This document shows positions 56,071 to 63,334 of a stretch of 63,334 nt of DNA, piece after piece. The stretch covers positions 1-63,334 of the forward strand of contig JAVBXP010000050.1 in NCBI GenBank assembly GCA_030824495.1. Reading direction: 5' to 3'. Every line of letters begins with the position of its first letter. The first letter of the stretch is position 1. The DNA comes from a bacterium (GTDB lineage Bacteria > Pseudomonadota > Alphaproteobacteria > Caulobacterales > Caulobacteraceae). A model generated the notes under the pieces. The model saw only the letters and a program-made list of their open reading frames with translations. It was not told the origin of the DNA and ran no database searches. A program made the position numbers and the translations under genes.

Positions 56071-57165
56071 GTGCGTATTGGGCGTTTTCAGAGACCACGC
56101 CTCGTTCGCGCCGGTGCGGTGGCGGCCATTAGCTTGGCCGCCACCGCCGCTTGCGGCAAAGCTGACAAGGCCGCCGAGGCGCCGCCCCCGGCCTCGGTGG
56201 AGGCGGTCCTGGTCCGCGCTCCGGCTGACAGCTCGACACTGGTCGCCACCGGCCCGCTGGAACGCCGCCGGGAGATGACGCTCTCCTTCCGCATCCCCGG
56301 CGTGATCACCGCGCTCGACGTGGACGACGGCGACGTAGTCCGCGCCGGCCAGGTTCTGGCCACGCTCGATCCAGCCGGCGTCGCCGCCGCCGAAGTCCGG
56401 GCCGGCGTCGAGGTCGAGCGCGCACGTCGCGACCTGGCGCGCGACCAGGCTCTGTTCGAGAAGGGCTTCGTCTCGCGCCAACGCCTGGACGACCGCAAGA
56501 GCGCGGTGCGCGCGGCTGAGGCTGGCGCGGGAGCCGCAGCCTTCGACCGCCGCTGGGCGCGCCTGGTCTCCCCCGCCAGCGGGGTGGTGCTGCAACGCAC
56601 CGCCCAGGCCGGCGAAGTCGTTCAACCTGGACAGGCGGTGCTGCGCATCGCCGACGAAACCAGCCCGCTCACCCTGCGCGCGCCCTTGGCCGACCGCGAC
56701 GTTTCGCGCGTCCGCGTCGGCCAGAGCGTCAGCGTGCGTATCGACGGTCTCCCCACCGTCGTGCCCGGACGTGTCGCCCGGGTAGGTGAGCGGGCCGGAC
56801 CGCAAACTGGCGCGGTGGACGTCGAGATCGAGCTGATCGGCGCCCACCCCCTTCGTTCGGGTCAGGTCGCGACCGCGGAAATCTCGGCCGGCGGCTCGAG
56901 CGCGCCCACCCTCTCGCGCGTCCCCGCCGAGGCGATCCTGGAGGCCAAGGGCAAGCAAGCCTTCGTGCTGGTGGTCGATAAGGACGTGGCGCGCCGCCGC
57001 CCCGTGACCTTCGGCGGCTTCGACGGCGATGACGCCCTGATCACCGGCCTGCCGCCCCAGACCCGCGTGATCACCGCCGGCGCAGGCTTCGTTGGCGACG
57101 GCGAAAAGGTCCAGGTCGTCGATCCGACGCGGCTGGAAGTGGCGAGCGCCGGAGCGGCGCGGTGA
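56071..57165 (+). CDS. RND efflux periplasmic adaptor lipoprotein
   Basis: GGAG seven bases upstream supports the GTG at 56071, giving 364 residues with a lipoprotein signal ending ATAAC. The membrane-fusion-protein plan is clear: a lipoyl-like half (FRIPGVITALDVDDGDVVRA), a short helical hairpin (about 105-155), the second lipoyl half (LVSPASGVVLQRTAQAGEVV), and beta-barrel and proximal domains. It would link the RND pump to an outer-membrane channel. The stop overlaps the next GTG as GTGA. Confidence 0.9.
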   Translation: MRIGRFQRPRLVRAGAVAAISLAATAACGKADKAAEAPPPASVEAVLVRAPADSSTLVATGPLERRREMTLSFRIPGVITALDVDDGDVVRAGQVLATLDPAGVAAAEVRAGVEVERARRDLARDQALFEKGFVSRQRLDDRKSAVRAAEAGAGAAAFDRRWARLVSPASGVVLQRTAQAGEVVQPGQAVLRIADETSPLTLRAPLADRDVSRVRVGQSVSVRIDGLPTVVPGRVARVGERAGPQTGAVDVEIELIGAHPLRSGQVATAEISAGGSSAPTLSRVPAEAILEAKGKQAFVLVVDKDVARRRPVTFGGFDGDDALITGLPPQTRVITAGAGFVGDGEKVQVVDPTRLEVASAGAAR

Positions 57166-60100
57166 AATTCGACATCGCCGCCTTCGCGGTCCGCAATTGG
57201 CAGTTCACTCTGGTCGCGTTCGCCCTGTTGATCATGCTGGGCGTCAACGCCCTGATGACCACGCCGCGTTCCGAGGACCCGCACTTCCCGATCCCGGTTG
57301 TCATCGTCCAGGCGGTGCTGCCGGGCGCCGAGCCCGCGGAGATGGAGCAGCTGGTCGCCGATCCGATCGAGGACGCGCTCGACGGCCTGGACGACGTCAC
57401 CAAGATCACCTCGACCAGCTTGGACGGCGCGGCCGTGGTCAGCGTCGAGTTCGACTGGAGCGTCAATACCGAGCGCAAGTACGACGAGGTCGTGCGGGAA
57501 GTGAACGCTCTACGCCCAAATCTGCCGCCCGGCCTGACCCGGCTGGAGGTTCGCCGCGCGCGCACCACCGAGGTCGCCATCGTCCAGGTCGCCGTGGTCA
57601 GCGACCACCTGCCGATGCGCCGGCTGGAGAAGCTCGCCGACAATCTGCGCGAACGCCTCGACCGCGCGCCCGGCGTGCGCGAGGCACGCTACTGGGGGGC
57701 GCCGACCTCCGAGGTGCGCGTCGCCCTGGAGCTGCCCCGCCTGGCCGCTCTGCAGCTTCCCCCCACCGCCGTCGCCGACGCCCTGCGCGCCGCGGGGGCC
57801 GAAACGCCCATCGGCGCGGCCCATGCCGGCGACCGGCGCTTCAACGTCAAGGCCGGCGGCGCCTTCCGCGACCTCGCCACCGTGGCCGACACGCCGGTCC
57901 GCGCACTCGATGGCCAGGTGGTCCGCGTTCGCGACGTCGCCACCGTCACCTGGGCCGAGCAGGAGGCCAGCCACCTGGCCCGCTTCAACGGCCAGCGTGC
58001 GATCTTCGTCACCGTCACCCAGAAGGACGGCGCAGACGTCGCCAAGGTCACCCAGGGCGTCGAAGCCGCCTTGGCCGACTTCGAGAAAATCCTGCCGGCC
58101 GGGGTGAAGCTCGAGCGCGGCTTCGTCCAGGCCGACAATGTCGAGCATCGGCTGTCGCGCCTGTTCCGCGACTTCGGCCTGGCGCTCGCGATTGTCATGG
58201 TCACTCTGCTGCCGCTCGGTTTCCGGGCCGCCGGGGTGGTGATGTTGTCGATCCCGCTGTCGCTGCTGATCGGCCTGGCCCTGTTGCAGGCGCTTGGCTT
58301 CACCGTGAACCAGCTCGCCATCGCCGGCTTTGTGCTCAGCTTGGGCCTGGTGGTCGACGACTCCATCGTCGTCACCGAGAATATCGCCCGCCACCTGCGA
58401 CAGGGGGCCAGCCGGATCGACGCGGCGATCAACGGGACGCGCCAGATCACCATGGCGGTCATCGGCTGCACCGCCACCCTGATGTTCGCCTTTCTGCCGC
58501 TGCTCGCCCTGCCCGGCGGCTCAGGCGCCTATATCCGCTCGTTGCCGGTGACGGTGCTGTGCACAGTCGGCGCGTCGCTGATCGTGGCCCTGACCGTCAT
58601 CCCGTTCCTGGCCAGCCGCATGCTGTCGCGGCACGAGGACCCGGAAGGCAACGCCATCCTGCAGGCGCTGAACGGCGCGATCCACCGCTTCTACACCCCG
58701 GTCCTGCATCGGGCCCTGACCAGGCCGTGGGCCGCCTTCGCGATCATCGCGGCGATCTGCGCCACGACCATCCCCATGCTGGGCGCGATAGGATCGAGCC
58801 TGTTCCCCGCCGCCGAGACGCCGCAATTCCTGGTCCGTATCGAGACCGCCGACGGCACGGCCCTGGCCAAGACCGACCAGGCTCTGCGCTATGTCGAAAA
58901 GCGCCTGGCCGCCGTCCCGCAGGTCAAATGGACCTCGGCCAATCTGGGCCGCGGCAATCCGCAGATCTTCTACAACCAGCAGCAGCGTGAAACCCAGACC
59001 AACTACGCCGAGGTGTTCGCCGCGCTGAAGGCGTGGGAAGCTGGCAAGAGCGAGGTCGTGCTCGATAAGCTGCGCGCCGACTTCGCTCGCTATCCCGGCG
59101 CGCGCATCAGCGTCGTCACCTTCGAGAACGGCCCGCCGATAGAGGCGCCGATCGCCGTGCGCATCACCGGCGAGGACCTTGGCGTCCTCAAGACCCTGGC
59201 CGCCCGCGCCGAGAACATTCTGAAGACCACGCCCGGAACCCGCGACATCGACAACCCGCTGCGCCTCGACCGCACCGACATCGATCTTGGCGTCGACGAA
59301 GCCAAGGCCGCCGCCCTGGGCGTGCCGGCCGGCGGCGCGCGTCGCACCGCGCGCCTGGCCCTGTCGGGCGAGGACGCGGCCCGCTATCGCGACCCCGATG
59401 GCGATGACTACCCGGTCCGGGTCCGCCTGCCGATGGAGGGGCGCAACGAGCTCTCGGCCCTGGGCCAAGTCTATGTCCCGACCCAGAACGGCCAATCGAC
59501 GCCGCTGGCCGCCGTCGCCGAGCCCCGCTTCCAGTCGAGCCCCGCGCGCATCACCCGCTATGATCGCCAGCGGACCGTGACCGTCACCGCCCACGTCCAG
59601 ACCGGCCACCTGACCTCGAAGGTCACCGCCGACGTCGAGGCGCGGCTCGCCAAGGAATTGCCGCTGCCTGCCGGCTATCGCCTGTCGATGGGCGGCCAGG
59701 CCGAGGCGCAGTCGCAGAGCTTCGCGGGCCTGGGCGCGGCCATCCTCATCGCGATCTTCGGCATCCTGGCCATACTGGTGCTGGAGTTCGGCAAGTTCCG
59801 CACCGCCCTGGTGGTGGCCGGCGTCATTCCCCTGGGCCTGTTCGGCGCGGTGGCTGCTCTTTGGTTGACCGGCAATTCGCTGTCCTTCACCGCCACGATC
59901 GGCCTGATCGCCCTCATCGGCATCGAGATCAAAAACTCGATCCTGCTGGTCGATTTCACCGAGCAGCTTCGCAAGGACGGCATGGGCCTGCGTCAAGCCA
60001 TTGAAAAGGCCGGCGAGGTCCGCTTCCTGCCGGTGCTGCTGACCTCGGTCACCGCCATCGGCGGCCTGCTGCCGCTGGCGTTCGAAGGATCGGGCCTCTA

Positions 60101-60254
60101 CTCGCCCCTGGCCATCGCCATCATCGGCGGACTGGTCACCTCAACCCTCCTCAGCCGCGTCGCCACACCGGTGACCTATTGGCTTCTCTCACGCGGCGAA
60201 GAGAAGAACTCTGTCGACTTGAGCGATATTGACGTCGAAGCTCAGGCCGCATGA
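57162..60254 (+). CDS. RND efflux transporter
   Basis: This 1030-residue inner-membrane proton-driven pump of the HAE1/AcrB-like group has 12 membrane segments with two large periplasmic loops. The proton relay GLVVDDSIVVTENIARHL (two aspartates in segment 4) is present, as is GLIALIGIEIKNSILLVDF in the second half. The sequence belongs to the shorter AcrB relatives often paired with a single adaptor. The GTG start overlaps the adaptor stop. No outer-membrane channel gene is present, so it probably borrows one. Confidence 0.93.
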   Translation: MKFDIAAFAVRNWQFTLVAFALLIMLGVNALMTTPRSEDPHFPIPVVIVQAVLPGAEPAEMEQLVADPIEDALDGLDDVTKITSTSLDGAAVVSVEFDWSVNTERKYDEVVREVNALRPNLPPGLTRLEVRRARTTEVAIVQVAVVSDHLPMRRLEKLADNLRERLDRAPGVREARYWGAPTSEVRVALELPRLAALQLPPTAVADALRAAGAETPIGAAHAGDRRFNVKAGGAFRDLATVADTPVRALDGQVVRVRDVATVTWAEQEASHLARFNGQRAIFVTVTQKDGADVAKVTQGVEAALADFEKILPAGVKLERGFVQADNVEHRLSRLFRDFGLALAIVMVTLLPLGFRAAGVVMLSIPLSLLIGLALLQALGFTVNQLAIAGFVLSLGLVVDDSIVVTENIARHLRQGASRIDAAINGTRQITMAVIGCTATLMFAFLPLLALPGGSGAYIRSLPVTVLCTVGASLIVALTVIPFLASRMLSRHEDPEGNAILQALNGAIHRFYTPVLHRALTRPWAAFAIIAAICATTIPMLGAIGSSLFPAAETPQFLVRIETADGTALAKTDQALRYVEKRLAAVPQVKWTSANLGRGNPQIFYNQQQRETQTNYAEVFAALKAWEAGKSEVVLDKLRADFARYPGARISVVTFENGPPIEAPIAVRITGEDLGVLKTLAARAENILKTTPGTRDIDNPLRLDRTDIDLGVDEAKAAALGVPAGGARRTARLALSGEDAARYRDPDGDDYPVRVRLPMEGRNELSALGQVYVPTQNGQSTPLAAVAEPRFQSSPARITRYDRQRTVTVTAHVQTGHLTSKVTADVEARLAKELPLPAGYRLSMGGQAEAQSQSFAGLGAAILIAIFGILAILVLEFGKFRTALVVAGVIPLGLFGAVAALWLTGNSLSFTATIGLIALIGIEIKNSILLVDFTEQLRKDGMGLRQAIEKAGEVRFLPVLLTSVTAIGGLLPLAFEGSGLYSPLAIAIIGGLVTSTLLSRVATPVTYWLLSRGEEKNSVDLSDIDVEAQAA

Positions 60255-61417
60255 ACCCACGTGTATTTGTTTTAGCCCTTTCAACATTCTCATTCGGATC
60301 CAGCGCCTTCATTTTCGCAGGCCTTCTGGAATCGATGGCGGTCGATCTTGGCGTGTCCACCGGCGCGGTCGGACAGCTTCAGACCGCCTATGTGCTGACC
60401 TCGGCCCTGGCGGGCCCGCCGCTGGCCATGCTGCTGGGGCGAAGGGAGCGTAAGGGCGTTTTGCTCACCGCCCTGGGCGCCGCCATCGTGTTCAGCCTGC
60501 TCTGCATGTTCGCGGCCAACTTCAGCCAGCTCCTGGTGCTGCGCGCCATCCTCGGCGGCATCGCCGCCCTGGCCGGGCCCGCCGCCTCGACCATGGCCGC
60601 CAGCCTGGTCCCGCCCGAGCGGCGCGGATCGGCCATGGCCACGGTGATGGGCGGCATGACCATCGCCTTCCTGCTGGGCATTCCGCTGGGCAGCGTGGTG
60701 GGCTCGGCTTTCGGGTGGCGCTCGACCTTCGCGCTGTCCGCCCTGCTGTCGGTGATCGCTTTCGCCGCCGTCGCTTTCTTCATTCCCCGCGTGCAGGCGC
60801 CGGCTCCGATCAAGGGCGGCAAGCTGGCCATAGGTACCGCAGCCCCGCTGTGGGCCGCGACCTTCCTGGCCTTCGGCGCGAACATGACGATCTCGACCTA
60901 CATCGCCCCGATCATCCGCCTGCAGACCGGGATCACCGGCGCGGGCGTCGGGGCCTTCCAGTTGATGATCGGCGTCGGCAGCTTCATCGGCCTCTGGCTC
61001 GGCGGCCGCAGCGCCGATCGAGGCAAGGGCGGACTGTCCGTCACCCTTGGCTTCCTGGCGCTGGCCACCGCCGCGGGCCTGCACGAGCTTGAACTGCTGG
61101 GCGGCGCTCCGGCCGGCGCCCCGACCTACGCGGTGGTCTGCCTGGCGATCCTGATCGCGGCGACGGCGCTGTTCTCGATCATGCCGGTCGTCCAGACCCG
61201 CCTGGTGGAGGCCCTGCCCACTGCCGCCCCCATGGCGCTGGCCCTGAACGGATCGGCCGCTTCGCTGGGCCAAGGCCTCGGCGGCGGACTCGGCGGGGCG
61301 ATGCTGACCAACTACAACGCTCCGGCCTTGACCTCGGCGGCGATGGTCGTCGCCGTCACCGGCGCGATCTTCTGGGCCGCGACATCGGGCCGGGTGAAGC
61401 AGGTGGCCCCGGCCTGA
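60251..61417 (+). CDS. MFS transporter (DHA1-like) in the RND operon
   Basis: This 388-residue, 12-segment transporter starts MNPRVFVLALSTFSFGSSAF and contains MLLGRRERKGVLLTALGA (loop 2-3) and SMAVDLGVSTGAVGQLQTAY. It resembles the arabinose-efflux and DHA1 drug exporters. Its ATG overlaps the RND stop as ATGA, so an RND pump and an MFS exporter are made together. The MFS protein may deliver substrate to the periplasm for the RND pump. That division of labour is an inference. Confidence 0.88.
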   Translation: MNPRVFVLALSTFSFGSSAFIFAGLLESMAVDLGVSTGAVGQLQTAYVLTSALAGPPLAMLLGRRERKGVLLTALGAAIVFSLLCMFAANFSQLLVLRAILGGIAALAGPAASTMAASLVPPERRGSAMATVMGGMTIAFLLGIPLGSVVGSAFGWRSTFALSALLSVIAFAAVAFFIPRVQAPAPIKGGKLAIGTAAPLWAATFLAFGANMTISTYIAPIIRLQTGITGAGVGAFQLMIGVGSFIGLWLGGRSADRGKGGLSVTLGFLALATAAGLHELELLGGAPAGAPTYAVVCLAILIAATALFSIMPVVQTRLVEALPTAAPMALALNGSAASLGQGLGGGLGGAMLTNYNAPALTSAAMVVAVTGAIFWAATSGRVKQVAPA

Positions 61418-61418
61418 G

Positions 61419-61451
61419 GGAGCTCCTCCCCGCGGGGGAGGATCTGAGAGA
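61419..61451. repeat. Half-copy of the intergenic palindromic repeat
   Basis: GGGAGCTCCTCCCCGCGGGG followed by GAGGATCTGAG matches one arm of the element at 3290-3411 (palindrome then GAGGATCT). Only one arm is present. Confidence 0.45.
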
Positions 61452-61485
61452 TGACAAGACCTCCGCTTCCCGCCAGTCTTGGCGC

Positions 61486-62502
61486 ATGAGCCTCATGCCC
61501 CTGCCCGCCCAACCCGCCGATGTTCCCTGGCCGACGGAGGCCTGGCCGAAAGGCGACCTGCCCGCGAGCCTCGACCGCGCCAACTTCGATAGGCTGCTGG
61601 CCCAGGCCTTCGCGAGCGAGGACGTCGGCGCCACCCACGCCTTGGCCCTGTTTCAAGGCGGCAAGCTCATCTTCGAACGCTACGGCGAGGGCTTTGGCCC
61701 CGAGGCCACCTATCCGTCGTGGTCGAAGGCCAAGTCCATCACCCAGGCCCTGGTCGGACTGCTGGTCGGCGACGGCAAGCTGGACATCAACGCCCCCGCC
61801 GCCGCGCCCGAATGGCGCGCCGATGGCGATCCGCGCGCGGCCATCACCCTCGACCAGCTGCTGCGCATGTCCAGCGGCCTGAAGTTCATCGAGGACTATG
61901 TCCCGGGCCACCCCTCCGACGTCATCGAGATGCTGGGCGCGAGCCGAGGCGACGTCGCCGGATACGCCGCGGGCCAACCGCTGGAGCATGCGCCGGGCAG
62001 CTTTTGGTCCTATGCCAGCGGCACGACCAACATCATCGCCAGGCTCGCGGGCCAGGGGGCGGGCGGCGATCTCAAGAGCTTCATGTGGGAGCGCCTGTTT
62101 GGTCCGCTCGGCATGAAGAGCCCGATCCCCAAGTTCGACGCGGCCGGCACCTTCATCGGCTCGTCCTACTGCTTCGCCACCGCCCAGGATTTCGCGCGCT
62201 TTGGTCTGCTCTACCTGCGCGGCGGGATGTGGGAAGGCCGCCAGTTGCTGCCGCCCGGCTGGGTCGACTACGCCCGCACGCCCACCTTCCAACAACCCGG
62301 CGTGACCGAGGGCCGCTACGGCGCGCACTGGTGGCTGGACATCGCCGGCCCGGGCTCGTTCTCGGCCAACGGCTATGACGGCCAATACACCGTGCTGGTC
62401 CCCGACCTCGACCTGATCCTGGTCCGCCATGGCGCCACGCCTTTGGACAAGAAGGACGTCCTCAAGGCGTGGGTCGGCCAGGTGGTGCAGTGCTTCCGCT
62501 GA
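61486..62502 (+). CDS. Serine hydrolase of the class C beta-lactamase fold
   Basis: The 338-residue protein has the SxxK motif in YPSWSKAKSITQALVG (about 76-91), the YxS-type second motif in FWSYASGTTN (about 178-187), and a late NGYDGQYTVLVPDLDLILVR. This is the beta-lactamase/transpeptidase-like hydrolase family that includes esterases and 6-aminohexanoate-dimer hydrolase. No signal peptide is visible, so it is probably cytoplasmic, which argues against true beta-lactamase function. It overlaps the next gene. Confidence 0.88.
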   Translation: MSLMPLPAQPADVPWPTEAWPKGDLPASLDRANFDRLLAQAFASEDVGATHALALFQGGKLIFERYGEGFGPEATYPSWSKAKSITQALVGLLVGDGKLDINAPAAAPEWRADGDPRAAITLDQLLRMSSGLKFIEDYVPGHPSDVIEMLGASRGDVAGYAAGQPLEHAPGSFWSYASGTTNIIARLAGQGAGGDLKSFMWERLFGPLGMKSPIPKFDAAGTFIGSSYCFATAQDFARFGLLYLRGGMWEGRQLLPPGWVDYARTPTFQQPGVTEGRYGAHWWLDIAGPGSFSANGYDGQYTVLVPDLDLILVRHGATPLDKKDVLKAWVGQVVQCFR

Positions 62503-63320
62503 TCATCGGCTTCTTCGTCGTCGCCGACCTGATCCTGATCGCCTTTATCCTGGCGCGCGCACGGCTGAACGACATGAAGGTCCCGATCCGTCGCGACCTC
62601 TTCGCGTCCGGCGCCCCGCGTCGGATCATGGCGATCTGGGCCCATCCCGACGACGAGATCACCAGCGCCGGGACCCTGTCGGCGCTCGCCCGCGGCGGCG
62701 CGGACCTGACCCTCGTCTACCTCACCACCGGCGAGGCCGCCCGCGACACCGGCTACTCCCGTGAGGAGTTGGCGAAGGTCCGCCGCGAGGAGGCCAAGGC
62801 CGCCGGCGCACTGCTGGGCGCCTCCCATGTCGAGGTGCTGGACTTTCCCGACGGCGGCCTGGCCACCACCGACCACGCCGTGGCCAAGGCGGCCATCGCC
62901 GGCCAGATTCAGCGCTTTCAACCCGGCGTCATCGTCAGCTTCGATGACCAGGTCGGCTTCTACGGACATCCCGATCACGTCCAGACTGGGCGCTGGGTGC
63001 GCGAAGTGGTCAATGAAGGCGCGCCCTCGGTGACCCGCCTCTATCAGGCGACCTTGCCGAAAGCTCTCGTCTCCCTGGCGCTCAAGCTGGTCCAGGCGTT
63101 TCGTGACAACTACCCGGCCGACCCTGCACGCGGATTACCGTCCGCCACCTTGGCCTTCCCCATCGCCGCCCAGGCCAGGACCAAGCGCCAGCTGCTGGAC
63201 GTCCACAAATCACAGGCCAAGATCATCGCCGACGTCCAGCCCTACTACGACCGGGTCCCAGCCTGGCTCTATTATCGCCTGTTCGACCGGGAGTACTTCA
63301 CCCTGGCCGTGGATCGCTGA
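62469..63320 (+). CDS. PIG-L family deacetylase with an N-terminal membrane anchor
   Basis: The motif WAHPDDEITSAGTLSALARG (about 57-76) is the zinc-binding signature of LmbE/PIG-L N-acetylglucosaminyl deacetylases. The third ligand is in YGHPDHVQTGRWVREV. A hydrophobic helix (about 9-30) precedes the domain and would anchor it in the membrane. The start is a GTG at 62469 or 62490; both overlap the serine-hydrolase gene. The two are co-transcribed and may act on the same amide- or ester-bearing compound. Confidence 0.88.
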   Translation: MGRPGGAVLPLIIGFFVVADLILIAFILARARLNDMKVPIRRDLFASGAPRRIMAIWAHPDDEITSAGTLSALARGGADLTLVYLTTGEAARDTGYSREELAKVRREEAKAAGALLGASHVEVLDFPDGGLATTDHAVAKAAIAGQIQRFQPGVIVSFDDQVGFYGHPDHVQTGRWVREVVNEGAPSVTRLYQATLPKALVSLALKLVQAFRDNYPADPARGLPSATLAFPIAAQARTKRQLLDVHKSQAKIIADVQPYYDRVPAWLYYRLFDREYFTLAVDR

Positions 63321-63334
63321 GCGGCTTGCGGCCG

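Noticed and set aside
57092..58990. A 632-codon frame inside the RND pump region
   Set aside because: It is a shadow of the pump in another frame: very rich in arginine, proline and glycine, without domains, and overlapping a clear transporter.
61486..62502. Annotation of the serine hydrolase as an AmpC beta-lactamase
   Set aside because: No signal peptide is present and the KTG motif is not evident, so only the fold family is claimed.

Overview
The window is chromosomal DNA from a high-GC alphaproteobacterium, most likely Caulobacterales (Caulobacter/Phenylobacterium type). The evidence is the gene families (EipA/DUF1134, DUF983, DUF3309, DUF1345, large TonB-dependent receptors), a perfect CtrA-type site (TTAA-N7-TTAAC) at 6634-6649, and two alphaproteobacterial LexA sites (GTTC-N7-GTTC). 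It contains one tRNA gene, no rRNA and no CRISPR array.

Layout. 1-13150 is mostly core: the end of an MFS transporter, rpmI-rplT, pheS-pheT, eipA and lepA around a CtrA site, small envelope proteins, an MHS-type transporter and msrA. At 13166-13255 lies tRNA-Ser(GGA). A 7.4-kb integrative element (13239-20705) is inserted in its 3' end. It is bounded by a 24-bp direct repeat and carries a tyrosine integrase, a serine recombinase, a four-gene operon of unknown function with one frameshifted member, and a two-gene lower-GC cargo. A scarred region follows (20706-22015), with a decayed OPT transporter joined to the tail of another membrane protein.

22012-32361 holds a TonB receptor with two PepSY membrane proteins and a copper-resistance locus (copA-copB-CusF-like, DUF411). 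Its regulatory operon has the order of Cupriavidus cnrYXH: anti-sigma-like, periplasmic sensor-like, ECF sigma. The motif TGAGGG-N15-GCGTAT occurs exactly four times in plausible promoter positions: divergently between the anti-sigma operon and the DUF411 gene, before copA, and before a structured intergenic stretch that may encode a small RNA or a long leader of the TonB receptor operon. I read this as the local regulon of the ECF sigma factor.

32366-40610 holds S-formylglutathione hydrolase and a leucine-degradation cluster (isovaleryl-CoA dehydrogenase, both methylcrotonyl-CoA carboxylase subunits) opposite a LysR regulator. 40614-44943 is an accessory island with two LexA sites, a DUF1444-like protein, an APH-like kinase, a membrane protein, and a 444-residue protein with a possible PD-(D/E)xK nuclease C-terminus that looks like a toxin.

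44940-55317 looks like an amino-acid catabolic region: a Tat-exported FAD amine oxidase, two exported RidA-family proteins, a D-threonine-aldolase-type enzyme, glutathione-dependent formaldehyde dehydrogenase, a divergent TonB receptor, and L-serine ammonia-lyase. The window ends with a TetR-MFP-RND-MFS efflux cluster, a serine hydrolase and a PIG-L deacetylase. All functions are read from sequence and remembered family motifs. No database search was run.
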